64,000 bases of DNA from JBAMOY01 sp037071015 (GCA_037071015.1 JBAMOY010000001.1:248001-312000), one strand, 5' to 3'. Positions 49,258 to 58,577 are shown, counted from the first letter of the stretch. Numbers and translations: made by a program. Notes: a model not told the origin generated them from the letters alone.

Positions 49258-51288
49258 ATGTCTAAGAATCTTGTTATTGTGGAATCACCAAGTAAAAGTA
49301 AAACAATTGAAAAATATCTAGGAAAAGATTATAAGGTAGTATCTTCTAAAGGACATATTAGAGATTTGTCTACTAAGGGAAAATTTGGTTTAGGTGTCGA
49401 TATTGAAAATAACTTTAAGCCAAATTATACAACGATTAAAGGTAAGACATCTGTTATAAAAGAATTAAAAAAAGATGTTAAAGATGCTGATTTTGTCTAT
49501 CTAGCTACCGACCCCGACCGTGAAGGTGAGGCTATATCTTGGCATTTATATGATGTTTTAGGATTAAATAAAGATAATTATCGTCGGATAGTTTTTAATG
49601 AAATAACTAAAAATGCGATTCTTAATTCCTTTAAAGATGCTAGGGAAATTGATCAAGATCTTGTTAATTCTCAAGAGACAAGACGAATTCTCGATCGTAT
49701 CATTGGTTTTCGTTTGAGTAAATTAATGCAAGCTAAAACTAGTGGTAGTAGTGCTGGTCGTGTTCAAAGTGTTGCTTTAAAATTAGTTGTCGATCGTGAA
49801 AGAGAAATTGAAAAATTTACCAGTGAGGAATATTGGACAATAAGTGCTATTTTCAATGATTTTACAGCGGAACTTTTTAATTATGATCATCAGGATATTG
49901 AAATTAAAAATGAATTAGAAGCAAATAAAATTTTAGGCAATCTAACTAAATCATTTACAATTGAAAGTGTTGATAAGAAGTCTAAAAGAAAGCAGGCAAA
50001 AGCACCATTTATCACTAGTACTTTGCAACAAGAAGCTTCAACAAAGTTAGGATTTAATGCCAAAAAGACTATGAGTATTGCTCAAAAATTATATGAAGGA
50101 ATCGAATTGGATAAAGAAACTGTTGGTTTGATTTCTTATATGCGTACCGATTCTATTCGTTTATCCGATGAGTTTGTCAGTGATACATATCGCTATATAG
50201 AAAATAATTATGGTAAAGAATATGTTGGTTTTTATAAGATATCTAAGAAGAAAGATAATGTACAAGATGCCCATGAAGCAATTAGACCGACAAGTATTCA
50301 AAGAGATCCACTATCTGTTAAAAAGTATCTAACTGATGATGAATATAAACTATATCGTCTAATTTATTATCGAGCTTTAGCTAGTCTCATGGCCCCTGCT
50401 AAGACTAATAATACTACAGTTATTCTTGATAACAATAATTACCAATTTAAAGTGACTGGTCAGGTTATTACGTTTGATGGTTATTTAAAGGTATATGGTG
50501 ATTATGAGGATACTAAAGACAGTATTTTACCACCATTTGAAGAATATAATAGTAAAGTTATTGTTGCTAATGATATTACCAGTGAACAACATTTTACTAA
50601 ACCACCAGCACGCTATACTGAAGCTAAATTGATTAAAGAGATGGAAGAATTAGGTATTGGACGTCCTAGTACATATGCTAAAACTATGGATACGTTAAAA
50701 ACTCGTGGTTATGTTAATATTGTTGACAAGCATTTTATCCCTACAGATATTGGCTTTGAAATAACCGATAAGTTACAAGAATTCTTTAGTCATTTAATTA
50801 ATGTTAAGTATACGGCTAATATGGAAACAGATTTAGATAAAATTGCAGTTGGTTCCAAAGTTTGGTATAAAGTATTAGATAAATTTTATAAAGAGTTCGA
50901 GCCATCAGTTCAGGAGGCTTTTAACAATATGGAAAAGAAAGCTCCTAAAGAGACAGGAGAAATATGCCCTAACTGTGGTAATCCCTTAGTTATAAGAAAA
51001 GGTAGGTATGGTGAATTCACAGCTTGTAGTAATTATCCAGAATGTAAATATATAAAGACAGAAGTTAAAGAAATTATTGAAGTTGCCGACTGTCCTAATT
51101 GCGATGGCAAAATTATTGAAAAAAAGAGTCGTCGAGGTAAGGTATTTTATGGGTGCAACAACTATCCAACCTGTAAAACGGCATATTGGGACCGTCCAAC
51201 CGGTGAAAAATGTCCTGAATGTGGCGAAATGTTGACTGAAAAAAAGGGTAGTATTAAATGTAGTAATTGTAAATATGTTAAAGAATAG
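49258..51288 (+). CDS. topA: DNA topoisomerase I
   Basis: A 676-residue type IA topoisomerase that relaxes negative supercoils. The Toprim domain starts NLVIVESPSKSKTIEKYLG and has the acidic ATDPDREGEAISWHLY. The active-site Tyr is in GLISYMRTDSIRLS, and HEAIRPTSI follows. Three C-terminal zinc ribbons begin CPNCGNPLVIRKGRYG, CPNCDGKIIEKKSRRG and CPECGEMLTEKKGS, the usual Bacillota arrangement. AGGAAGTGACAT precedes the ATG. It is monocistronic, with its own promoter and terminator. Confidence 0.97.
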   Translation: MSKNLVIVESPSKSKTIEKYLGKDYKVVSSKGHIRDLSTKGKFGLGVDIENNFKPNYTTIKGKTSVIKELKKDVKDADFVYLATDPDREGEAISWHLYDVLGLNKDNYRRIVFNEITKNAILNSFKDAREIDQDLVNSQETRRILDRIIGFRLSKLMQAKTSGSSAGRVQSVALKLVVDREREIEKFTSEEYWTISAIFNDFTAELFNYDHQDIEIKNELEANKILGNLTKSFTIESVDKKSKRKQAKAPFITSTLQQEASTKLGFNAKKTMSIAQKLYEGIELDKETVGLISYMRTDSIRLSDEFVSDTYRYIENNYGKEYVGFYKISKKKDNVQDAHEAIRPTSIQRDPLSVKKYLTDDEYKLYRLIYYRALASLMAPAKTNNTTVILDNNNYQFKVTGQVITFDGYLKVYGDYEDTKDSILPPFEEYNSKVIVANDITSEQHFTKPPARYTEAKLIKEMEELGIGRPSTYAKTMDTLKTRGYVNIVDKHFIPTDIGFEITDKLQEFFSHLINVKYTANMETDLDKIAVGSKVWYKVLDKFYKEFEPSVQEAFNNMEKKAPKETGEICPNCGNPLVIRKGRYGEFTACSNYPECKYIKTEVKEIIEVADCPNCDGKIIEKKSRRGKVFYGCNNYPTCKTAYWDRPTGEKCPECGEMLTEKKGSIKCSNCKYVKE

Positions 51289-51315
51289 AACAAGTTTATG
51301 TTCTATTTTTTTTGT
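51284..51315 (+). terminator. Intrinsic terminator overlapping the topA stop
   Basis: AATAGAACA / TGTTCTATT with an AGTTTA loop runs into eight T residues; the 5-prime arm includes the TAG stop codon. Confidence 0.85.
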
Positions 51316-51383
51316 TAATATTAATAAGCTTATTTTTAAAACCAATATGTGCTAAAAATAAATTATAGTAAGGTGTTGGTTTG

Positions 51384-52901
51384 ATGAAAATAAATAAAAA
51401 TGGCTTTGCTTTTACTAGTTTAGTTTATATGTTGTTTTTAATCTTCATGGCTTTGCTTTTTTCGTTATTAAATTTAATGCGTTCACGTAAGTTGATTTTA
51501 GATGGTATCAAAAATGATATTTTAAATGAATTTCATCAAGAGAAGATTGATGATACGGTTGGTGAAAGTGATGATACTGACGAAGAAACTTCTATTTATC
51601 GTGATTCTACTTTAAATGGTGCAGATCCAGTATTCACTTCTAATATGATACCAGTTAGATACGATGAAGTTAATAAACAGGTTTTAAAAGCTAGTCTTTA
51701 TGAAAAATGGTATGATTATACTAACAAAAAATGGGCTAATATTGTTTTAGTATCAGAAACCAATCGGACTGTTTATCAAAATACGGAAGCTGGAACAGTT
51801 ATTAAGCCTGAAGATATTTTAGCTTACTTAGTATGGATACCTCGATATAAATATTATGTACCTAGAAAGAGTAACAATTCGATTGAAATAGTATTTCAAG
51901 ATACTAACCAAAAAAATTATTGTATTGATTCTAAAAAAAGTTGTGCCAATGATAGTAATCATATGATAACGCATCCATCCTTTCGGTTTGCAGGTCATGA
52001 ACTTAAAGGGTTCTGGGTTGCTAAGTTTGAACCGAGTTTTACTGATCAGAATCTAACTATTTTGCCTAATAAGAATAGTTATTTATCTTCAGATAGTAAT
52101 TGGAATTTACAAGCGATGTTTAAAAAAACGAGAGAAATGGAAATCTATCATAATGTTTACGGATTTCATAATTCGGCACTTGCTAATAAAGTAAATGATG
52201 GTGGCAATATTAACAATGATAATAATGTTGTAGATTCTCATCTTATGAAGAGCGTTGATTGGGGTGCGGTAACTTATTTAACTATGTCTAAATATGGTAA
52301 AAATAAAGAACCATCCAACAACAATACGCAAGTAACAGGTGGTGGTGATTTCTATAGTAATGGTTCACAATCGACAACCGGGAATATCACTGGCATATAT
52401 GATATGGTTGGTGGAAGTTGGGAATATGTTATGAGTGGGACCTATAAAGAACAAAATTATGATAATAAATATTACGATAAGTATAACCCTAATTCTTTAT
52501 CTACTATTTTTTTACCTGTCTATAGAAGTGGTGTTGTTGGTGATGCGACCCATGGTGAATACGAATTTTCAACTATGGGTGGAATAGGTGATAGTTTTAA
52601 GGATATTATTAATGATTTTTTTGATGATAATCTATTAAGTAGTCATAATGAGCGCAATGTTATTTCGTGGGTACCGGATACTGTCTATAACAGCGATAAT
52701 CGTCTTTTTCAAAGTGATGATATTATTAGTACAAAGCGGCCTTATTTGACAAGAGGATGTAACTATGCTGACGGAAGCAATTCATCGTTATTCTGTCGCT
52801 ATTCGCGTGATGGTAAAGGTACAGAACAGATGACTACCAGTTCGGGAGCTGAAGTTACCGTGTCGTTTTCGTTTAGGCCAGTTATAGTGATAACAAATTA
52901 A
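51384..52901 (+). CDS. Prepilin-like surface protein with formylglycine-enzyme-like ectodomain
   Basis: A 505-residue protein. The N-terminus MKINKNGFAFTSLVYMLF has a prepilin-like Gly-Phe junction followed by one hydrophobic helix, but lacks Glu at +5. After an acidic linker, residues from about 95 show scattered landmarks of the FGE/sulfatase-modifying (C-type-lectin-like) fold: YLVWIPRYKYYVP, ELKGFWVAKFEPSF, SVDWGAVTYLTMSKYG, GIYDMVGGSWEYVMSG and RPYLTRGCNYADG. No catalytic Cys pair can be assigned, so a binding rather than enzymatic role is likely. AAGGTG at 51370 supports ATG 51384. It is monocistronic. Confidence 0.6.
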   Translation: MKINKNGFAFTSLVYMLFLIFMALLFSLLNLMRSRKLILDGIKNDILNEFHQEKIDDTVGESDDTDEETSIYRDSTLNGADPVFTSNMIPVRYDEVNKQVLKASLYEKWYDYTNKKWANIVLVSETNRTVYQNTEAGTVIKPEDILAYLVWIPRYKYYVPRKSNNSIEIVFQDTNQKNYCIDSKKSCANDSNHMITHPSFRFAGHELKGFWVAKFEPSFTDQNLTILPNKNSYLSSDSNWNLQAMFKKTREMEIYHNVYGFHNSALANKVNDGGNINNDNNVVDSHLMKSVDWGAVTYLTMSKYGKNKEPSNNNTQVTGGGDFYSNGSQSTTGNITGIYDMVGGSWEYVMSGTYKEQNYDNKYYDKYNPNSLSTIFLPVYRSGVVGDATHGEYEFSTMGGIGDSFKDIINDFFDDNLLSSHNERNVISWVPDTVYNSDNRLFQSDDIISTKRPYLTRGCNYADGSNSSLFCRYSRDGKGTEQMTTSSGAEVTVSFSFRPVIVITN

Positions 52902-52927
52902 GAGAATTGCTTTTTAATTCTCTTTTT
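52900..52927 (+). terminator. Intrinsic terminator after the FGE-like gene
   Basis: AAGAGAATT / AATTCTCTT with a GCTTTTT loop and trailing T residues; the 5-prime arm begins at the stop codon. Confidence 0.8.
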
Positions 52928-52992
52928 AATATTAATTATTAGTAGAATTTTGGCGAAATATGATAGCTTATTATCATAGGAGTGATTATATA

Positions 52993-53652
52993 GTGAGAGA
53001 AATTAGAAATTATAAGTTACGATATGACAATCAGGAAATAACTAATTTACTAAATAAATATTTAATGAATAAAGGATATGAAGGAAAATCATATCATAAT
53101 GAACAAGTCTTTGTTTTTACTCGGATACCTGGAATAAGTGGTAAATTATATTTTAAATTCCATATTAGTGATTATGCCTTACAGATAGAGGGATTCATTG
53201 TGGCTTTTGGCAAAGAGTATGGCATTGACGATAATATTACGGGGGCAATGGCTAAAACAGACTTGCGTAAAGAGTTTGAAAGTATTGAAAAATATTTACA
53301 ACCATATTTAAATATTAATTATCCTTCAATAAATAATGAAAATATGATAGATAATAATTTATTAAATAACCATACCGTTACTAATAATACTGCCCCAACA
53401 CTCTTAATGAATAATGTAACTATTGATAGAAAGAAAGAAGCGTTAACAGCACTTATTATTTCATTAGTATTAATTATTTTACCACTACCATTTATTTTGT
53501 TTGTAGTAGTAATAGTCTGTAATATTATAACGGCTATAAGAGGATTAAAATCAAGTAAAAGATGGATGAGTATTTTAGCTATTGTTATTAGTATATTAGA
53601 ACTAATAGTTATTATTTCAAGTTTTTTATTAAAGGTAGGAGGTATGGTTTAA
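52993..53652 (+). CDS. Unrecognised membrane protein with soluble N-terminal domain
   Basis: A 219-residue protein. Residues 1-105 form an alpha/beta domain (NLLNKYLMNKGYEGKSY, VFVFTRIPGISGKLYFKFHI). An Asn-rich linker follows, then two hydrophobic segments (about 153-180 and 188-212). The N-terminal module resembles a small domain often attached to membrane helices in gut Bacillota, of unknown function. The open frame starts at 52960, but AGGAG at 52978 indicates GTG 52993. It is directly followed by the next small membrane gene with no gap. Confidence 0.6.
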   Translation: MREIRNYKLRYDNQEITNLLNKYLMNKGYEGKSYHNEQVFVFTRIPGISGKLYFKFHISDYALQIEGFIVAFGKEYGIDDNITGAMAKTDLRKEFESIEKYLQPYLNINYPSINNENMIDNNLLNNHTVTNNTAPTLLMNNVTIDRKKEALTALIISLVLIILPLPFILFVVVIVCNIITAIRGLKSSKRWMSILAIVISILELIVIISSFLLKVGGMV

Positions 53653-53811
53653 ATGAAAAAAGATACAATCCGGAAAATGATTATTGTTATAGATGTTGTC
53701 GCTGCAATTATTTACGGTTTAAGGTTAATTGCTGGTGACTTTGAGGTTGATTCGCCATTAATTACGATTATTTTAAGCTCAGCTATTGTTTTATATAGCA
53801 CAAGAAAGTAG
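53653..53811 (+). CDS. 52-residue small membrane protein
   Basis: Starting at ATG 53653, immediately after the preceding stop, the frame encodes a 52-residue protein with two hydrophobic segments (KMIIVIDVVAAIIYGLRLI and PLITIILSSAIVLY). The Shine-Dalgarno AGGAGG is in the end of the upstream gene (53637-53642). It is followed eight bases later by the lipoprotein gene, forming a three-gene unit. No family is recognisable. Confidence 0.6.
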   Translation: MKKDTIRKMIIVIDVVAAIIYGLRLIAGDFEVDSPLITIILSSAIVLYSTRK

Positions 53812-53818
53812 GGATAAA

Positions 53819-54361
53819 ATGAAAAAAGTTATAAAAATATTTAGTTTAATAGGAATAAGTTTAGTTTTAGCTGGTTGTGACAGTGTTTTATCAAATACAA
53901 CTGACACTAGTAAAAACATGGCCGGTAATTGTAATTATTTGGATTGCATTAATAAAATTAGCGAAACGGCTAGTGTAGAAGATATTAACAATATTATTGG
54001 GATAGATGGTCAATTAACTGATAAACAGTATAATAAATATGAATGGTCTTTTAACGAAGAAATAAGCTTATATGCTACTTATTACAGTAATGGTAATCCA
54101 ACTATCACGATCGATTATTATGATGAAGATATCATGAATAAAAAAGTTGATCTTTCTGATTTAGATACACTTAAAACGAAGGTTAAAGCTGGTATGACCT
54201 ATGATGAGTTTAAACAACATCTCGGCAATGTTGAAGGAACTTTAATTGAAAAAAGTAAGTATACTAAAAAGTATATTTGGATGGATAATAGTGGGGGTTA
54301 TGTTAAGGGAACTTTTAATAGTAAAAATGAATGCACCTATTTTTCGGGGATAACTAAGTAA
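53819..54361 (+). CDS. Lipoprotein with two BLIP-like (DUF3862-type) repeats
   Basis: A 180-residue lipoprotein with signal MKKVIKIFSLIGISLVLAGC (lipobox LAGC, lipidated Cys20). The mature part appears to hold two related modules. The first is around SVEDINNIIGIDGQLTDKQ with YEWSF. The second, clearer one is VKAGMTYDEFKQHLGNVEG followed by KKYIWMDNSGGYVKGTFNSK. This resembles the BLIP-like DUF3862 fold used in protein-protein binding outside the cell. The frame opens at 53786, but GTAGGG and the signal peptide indicate ATG 53819. Confidence 0.7.
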   Translation: MKKVIKIFSLIGISLVLAGCDSVLSNTTDTSKNMAGNCNYLDCINKISETASVEDINNIIGIDGQLTDKQYNKYEWSFNEEISLYATYYSNGNPTITIDYYDEDIMNKKVDLSDLDTLKTKVKAGMTYDEFKQHLGNVEGTLIEKSKYTKKYIWMDNSGGYVKGTFNSKNECTYFSGITK

Positions 54362-54385
54362 AGAATTACATTGTAATTCTTTTTC
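54360..54385 (+). terminator. Intrinsic terminator overlapping the lipoprotein stop
   Basis: AAAGAATTAC / GTAATTCTTT with an ATT loop is followed by T residues and begins within the TAA stop. Confidence 0.8.
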
Positions 54386-54400
54386 TATATAAAAATTAGC

Positions 54401-54428
54401 TTGAAATATATTTATTTTATGGTATAAT
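54401..54428 (+). promoter_or_regulatory. Sigma-A promoter of pheST
   Basis: TTGAAA (54401-54406) and a perfect TATAAT (54423-54428) are 16 bases apart, with a TGG extended -10. Confidence 0.7.
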
Positions 54429-54439
54429 CATTTTAGTTT

Positions 54440-54657
54440 ATTAAAGGCCAAGACAAAGAAGTAGTAATAAAATTAATTATTGATAGAGAGTTAGTGGTTG
54501 GTGGAAACTAATAATAATATTTTATGAATTCATCTTTCGAGCTTTATAAAAGAAAATTTATAACGGTGACGCGTTTTAGTCATTGAGGTAATTAATATTA
54601 ATTACAAATTAAGGTGGTACCACGTCAATCACGTCCTTATCGAGGATGTGATTTTTT
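54440..54657 (+). promoter_or_regulatory. T-box riboswitch, phenylalanine-specific
   Basis: The leader senses uncharged tRNA. Stem I lies at about 54480-54545, with specifier codon TTC (54529-54531, Phe) in GAATTCATC. The T-box AATTAAGGTGGTACCACG is at 54607-54624. The competing terminator is AATCACGTCCT / AGGATGTGATT followed by TTTTTT, at 54627-54657. Uncharged tRNA-Phe would favour the antiterminator and pheST expression. Confidence 0.93.
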
Positions 54658-54676
54658 ATTTATAAGGAGGAATATT

Positions 54677-55720
54677 ATGCAAGATTTAGAAAAAATATTA
54701 GAAGAGTTAAAAAGTAAGATTGAATTAATTACTAATTTAAATGAACTAAATGATTTAAAGGCAGAATATTTAGGTAAAAAAGGTCATATTAGTATGCTAT
54801 CGTCTAAAATAGGTTCATTATCAATTGAAGAGAAGAAAACCTTCGGTGCTGAACTTAATAAAATAAAAGTAGCAGCTACTGAACTTGTCGACAGTAAAAG
54901 AAAAGCCATTGAAGAGCGCCTTTTAAATGAAAAATTAGCCAATGAAAAAATTGATATTAGTTTGCCAGCTACCAAGATACCAGCTGGTGCCCCTAATATT
55001 TTAGAGAAGGTCATTGAAGAGGTAGAAGAGCTATTAATGTCCATGGGCTATGACGTTGTGGATGGTCCTGAAATTGAGGAGGATAAGTTTAATTTTGAAA
55101 TGTTGAATATTCCTAAGGGGCATCCGGCTAGAGACGCTCAAGATACTTTTTACATTGAAGATGAAACTATATTACTTCGTAGTCAAACGTCACCAGTTCA
55201 AGCTCGTACAATGTTAAAGGGTGAGGGAAAGACGCCAATCAGAATGATTTGCCCTGGTAAAACTTATCGCCGTGATGATGATGATGCAACTCATTCTCAT
55301 CAATTTATGCAGATAGAAGGTTTACTTGTCGATAAGGATATTAGTTTATCTGATTTAAAGGGAACATTTGATACAATTGCTAAAAAATTGTTTGGTGAAG
55401 ATTGTGAAACACGATTTAGACCAAGTTATTATCAATTTACAGAGCCTTCAGTAGAAACAGATATCAGTTGTTTTAATTGTAAGGGAAAAGGCTGTAACAT
55501 TTGTAAAAATACTGGATGGATAACGGTATCTGGCGCAGGTATGGTTCATCCTAATGTATTAAGAAATTGCGGTTATGATCCTGATGTTTGGACTGGTTTT
55601 GCTTTTGGTTTCGGGGCGGAAAGATTAGCGATGCTTAAATATGGTATCAATGATATTAGGGCATTTTATGCTACCGATTTAAGAGAGACAAAAGTATTTG
55701 ATCGAAAGGATGTGGACTAA
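54677..55720 (+). CDS. pheS: Phenylalanyl-tRNA synthetase alpha subunit
   Basis: A 347-residue class II synthetase subunit. An N-terminal coiled coil (1-90) binds tRNA. Motif 2 is in MICPGKTYRRDDDDATHSHQF and motif 3 in GFAFGFGAERLAML. A CxxC...CxxC insertion (SCFNCKGKGCNICKNTGW), common in Bacillota PheS, precedes AGMVHPNVL. The open frame starts within the T-box, but AAGGAGG indicates ATG 54677. It is followed by pheT after one base. Confidence 0.96.
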   Translation: MQDLEKILEELKSKIELITNLNELNDLKAEYLGKKGHISMLSSKIGSLSIEEKKTFGAELNKIKVAATELVDSKRKAIEERLLNEKLANEKIDISLPATKIPAGAPNILEKVIEEVEELLMSMGYDVVDGPEIEEDKFNFEMLNIPKGHPARDAQDTFYIEDETILLRSQTSPVQARTMLKGEGKTPIRMICPGKTYRRDDDDATHSHQFMQIEGLLVDKDISLSDLKGTFDTIAKKLFGEDCETRFRPSYYQFTEPSVETDISCFNCKGKGCNICKNTGWITVSGAGMVHPNVLRNCGYDPDVWTGFAFGFGAERLAMLKYGINDIRAFYATDLRETKVFDRKDVD

Positions 55721-55721
55721 T

Positions 55722-58094
55722 ATGATAAGTTTAAACTGGGTAAAAGATTATATTGACTTAGAAGGTGAAGACTTAAAAGAATTAGCTGTTAAAGTTACTA
55801 AAGCTGGTGTCAATGTTGAAAAAGTTATAACTAATCATATTGATAATTTAGTAGTAGGTGAAGTCGTTAGTTGTGATATGCATCCGGATAGTGATCATTT
55901 ACATGTATGTCAAGTAAATATTGGTAAAGAGCAAATTCAAATTGTTTGTGGTGCTGCCAATGTGCGTAAAGGCTTAAAGGTTATCGTTGCCTTACCAGGA
56001 GCAGTGTTACCGGGTGACTTCGAAATTAAAGCAGGTAAGATTCGCGGGGTTGAATCTAATGGTATGATATGTGCCTTATTTGAGCTTGGATTAGAAGAGA
56101 AAACAGAAGAAACATATAATAAAGGTATAACTGAATTAAGTGATGATGCCAAAGTTGGTACAGATGCACTTAGTTATTTAGGTTTAGATGATACTTTATA
56201 TGAATTAGACGTTCATAAACATCGTAATAACGACTGTTATTATCATATTGGTTTTGCTTATGAAATCGCCTCTATTTTAAATCGTAAAGTAACTTTACCT
56301 AACGATGATTTCAAGGAAATTAATGATGATATTAGCAATCATTTTAGTTTACAAGTTAGAACAGATAAATGTCCTTACTACTTAGCCAAAATGGTCACAG
56401 ATATCGAAATTAAAGAATCACCAGATTTCATCAAAAAGAGATTAACAGCTGCCGGTATGCGACCAATTAATAATGTAGTTGATATTTCTAACTATGTTAT
56501 GTTGGAATATGGCCAACCGATGCACTTTTTTGATAAAGATAAATTAGGTGATAAAATTGTTGTCCGTGATGCTTTAGCAAATGAGGAAATTACAACTTTA
56601 GATGGAAAGGAACGAATTTTAAAAACGTCAGATATAGTTATTACTGACGGTAGTAAACCAGTATGTATTGCTGGTGTAATGGGCGGATTAAATACTGATG
56701 TTGATGAAAATACAAAGACAATTTTGATTGAAAGCGCTATTTTTGATGCGACTAGCATTCGTTATACAGCCAATAATTTAAACTTACGTAGTGAAGCCTC
56801 TATTAGATATGGAAAAGGCTTAAATTATGAATATACACAAAAAGCTTTATTACGTGCTTGTCACTTGCTTGAAAAATATGCTAATGCAAAAGTGTTAACT
56901 GGAATTATTCAACATGATACAATTGATAAAACGCCAAAAGAAGTAACTTTTAAAGCTGACGATATTAATAAATTATTAGGTATTACTATTAGTACTGATG
57001 ATATGAAAGTCGAATTAGAACGTTTAGGTTTTACTTATCAACTTACAGACAATATTTTTACGGTGACAATTCCTAATCGTAGAATTGATATTGACCCATT
57101 CGTTAATGATATTGCCGAAGAAATTGGTCGTTTATATGGATATCATAATTTAGTATCAACTTTACCTAAGACAACAATTAGAAAAGGTGTATATGTCGGC
57201 GATGTTAAATATCGTAAAATGATATCTAAACGTTTAAGAACATTAGGATTAAACGAGTGTAAAACTTATACTTTGACGAGTCCTGATATGGCTAAGTTAT
57301 TTAGATATGAAACTAAAGAGCAAATTAATTTACCAAATCCGATGAGTACTGATAAATCAGTTATTAGAACTAGTATTCTACCATCTCTTTTAAATACCTA
57401 TGATTATAATAAGGCTAGAAAAGTTAGTGATATTCTACTATATGAAATCAGTAAAACTTACGATATTAATTACAATGAGGATAGTAAAATTGCCATCCTT
57501 ATGAAAGGTAATTATCTTGTTAATAATTGGCAGGGTAGTAGTAAAATAGATTTCTATGTTATTAAAGGTGTTATCGAAAATTTACTTGATTATTTAGGTT
57601 TTAAAAATCGCTATACTTTTGAAGCTGCAGAAATAGACTCTATGCATCCTGGTATGAGTGCGGTTATTTTAGTAGATCGTGAGCCAATTGGTATTATGGG
57701 ACGTATTCATCCAAGTTTAAAAAAAGATGATATTTTTGTAGCAGAGTTGTCAATGACTAAACTGTTAGATAAAAAGATTAAGCCAATTAAATATAAAGAA
57801 GCTAACAAATATCCAGAAATTATTAAAGATATTGCTTTTGTGGTAAAAAAAGACGTGTCAGCGCTTGAATTGATGAATCAAATAAAAAAAGCTGGCGGGC
57901 GATTACTTAATAATATTGATGTCTTTGATGTTTATGTTGGTGAAAATGTCGGAAATGACGAGAAATCATTGGCTTTTAAATTAACCTTTGCAGATCCAAC
58001 TAGAACTTTAAATGATGATGAAGTTATGAATGTCTTTAATAGAATTATTACTGATGTTGAAAGTAAAATGGGAGTTAAATTACGCGATAAATAA
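55722..58094 (+). CDS. pheT: Phenylalanyl-tRNA synthetase beta subunit
   Basis: A 790-residue subunit with the EMAP/OB-like tRNA-binding domain near residues 38-150 (VVSCDMHPDSDHLHVCQVN). The B3/4 editing domain, B5 domain, catalytic-like core and C-terminal anticodon-binding FDX-ACB domain (KYPEIIKDIAFVVKKD) follow. The frame is open from 55698 inside pheS, but the family start MISLNWVKDYIDL is at ATG 55722. It is controlled by the upstream T-box. Confidence 0.96.
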   Translation: MISLNWVKDYIDLEGEDLKELAVKVTKAGVNVEKVITNHIDNLVVGEVVSCDMHPDSDHLHVCQVNIGKEQIQIVCGAANVRKGLKVIVALPGAVLPGDFEIKAGKIRGVESNGMICALFELGLEEKTEETYNKGITELSDDAKVGTDALSYLGLDDTLYELDVHKHRNNDCYYHIGFAYEIASILNRKVTLPNDDFKEINDDISNHFSLQVRTDKCPYYLAKMVTDIEIKESPDFIKKRLTAAGMRPINNVVDISNYVMLEYGQPMHFFDKDKLGDKIVVRDALANEEITTLDGKERILKTSDIVITDGSKPVCIAGVMGGLNTDVDENTKTILIESAIFDATSIRYTANNLNLRSEASIRYGKGLNYEYTQKALLRACHLLEKYANAKVLTGIIQHDTIDKTPKEVTFKADDINKLLGITISTDDMKVELERLGFTYQLTDNIFTVTIPNRRIDIDPFVNDIAEEIGRLYGYHNLVSTLPKTTIRKGVYVGDVKYRKMISKRLRTLGLNECKTYTLTSPDMAKLFRYETKEQINLPNPMSTDKSVIRTSILPSLLNTYDYNKARKVSDILLYEISKTYDINYNEDSKIAILMKGNYLVNNWQGSSKIDFYVIKGVIENLLDYLGFKNRYTFEAAEIDSMHPGMSAVILVDREPIGIMGRIHPSLKKDDIFVAELSMTKLLDKKIKPIKYKEANKYPEIIKDIAFVVKKDVSALELMNQIKKAGGRLLNNIDVFDVYVGENVGNDEKSLAFKLTFADPTRTLNDDEVMNVFNRIITDVESKMGVKLRDK

Positions 58095-58098
58095 TTTA

Positions 58099-58128
58099 GC
58101 TCTTTTTCTTGCAATTAAAGAGTTTTTA
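58099..58128 (+). terminator. Intrinsic terminator after pheT
   Basis: CTCTTT / AAAGAG with an 11-base loop is followed by five T residues. Confidence 0.65.
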
Positions 58129-58160
58129 TAATATAATTTAGTTATAATCGAGGTGGAAAA

Positions 58161-58577
58161 ATGAAAAAAGGGTTTACATTAGTTGAGTTATTAGCAGTAT
58201 TAGTTATTTTAGCAATTATTGCCACAATATCTTTTCCTATTGTTAGTAATGTTTTAGAAAAGTCTGAGAAAAAAGCTTATGACCAGCAAATAAAGGAATT
58301 TGAAAAAGCTGCGAAAAATTTCGAAACGAACAATAGTAATTTATTAATTCAAATAGATGAAAATGATGAGATACAAAATATTAGTTGTTATATTAGCCTG
58401 GATACATTAAAAGCGGGTGGCTATTTAGAGGATAAAGAAATAATTAATCCTATGGACGATAGTAGTATGGATAATGCCGTTATTGATTTACAGTATGATG
58501 CTGGAAGTAATCAGTATAAATATGTGGTTCATGTTGATGGAAACAGTAATTTAACTGAGTGCGAGATTGTTAAATAA
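58161..58577 (+). CDS. Type IV prepilin-like protein
   Basis: A 138-residue protein with a canonical class III signal, MKKGFTLVELLAVLVILAII, cleaved after Gly4 with Glu at +5. The stalk helix ends in a charged VLEKSEKKAYDQQIKEFEKA. The C-terminal globular part carries two Cys (NISCYISLDTLKAGGYL and LTECEIVK). That is a ComGC- or pilin-like size and plan. GAGGTGGAA precedes the ATG. It stands alone between terminators; no pilus assembly ATPase, inner-membrane platform or prepilin peptidase is in the window. Confidence 0.85.
   Translation: MKKGFTLVELLAVLVILAIIATISFPIVSNVLEKSEKKAYDQQIKEFEKAAKNFETNNSNLLIQIDENDEIQNISCYISLDTLKAGGYLEDKEIINPMDDSSMDNAVIDLQYDAGSNQYKYVVHVDGNSNLTECEIVK

Noticed and set aside
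51384..52901. Diversity-generating retroelement target
   Set aside because: The fold is compatible, but no reverse transcriptase, template repeat or adenine-specific variation is present in the window.
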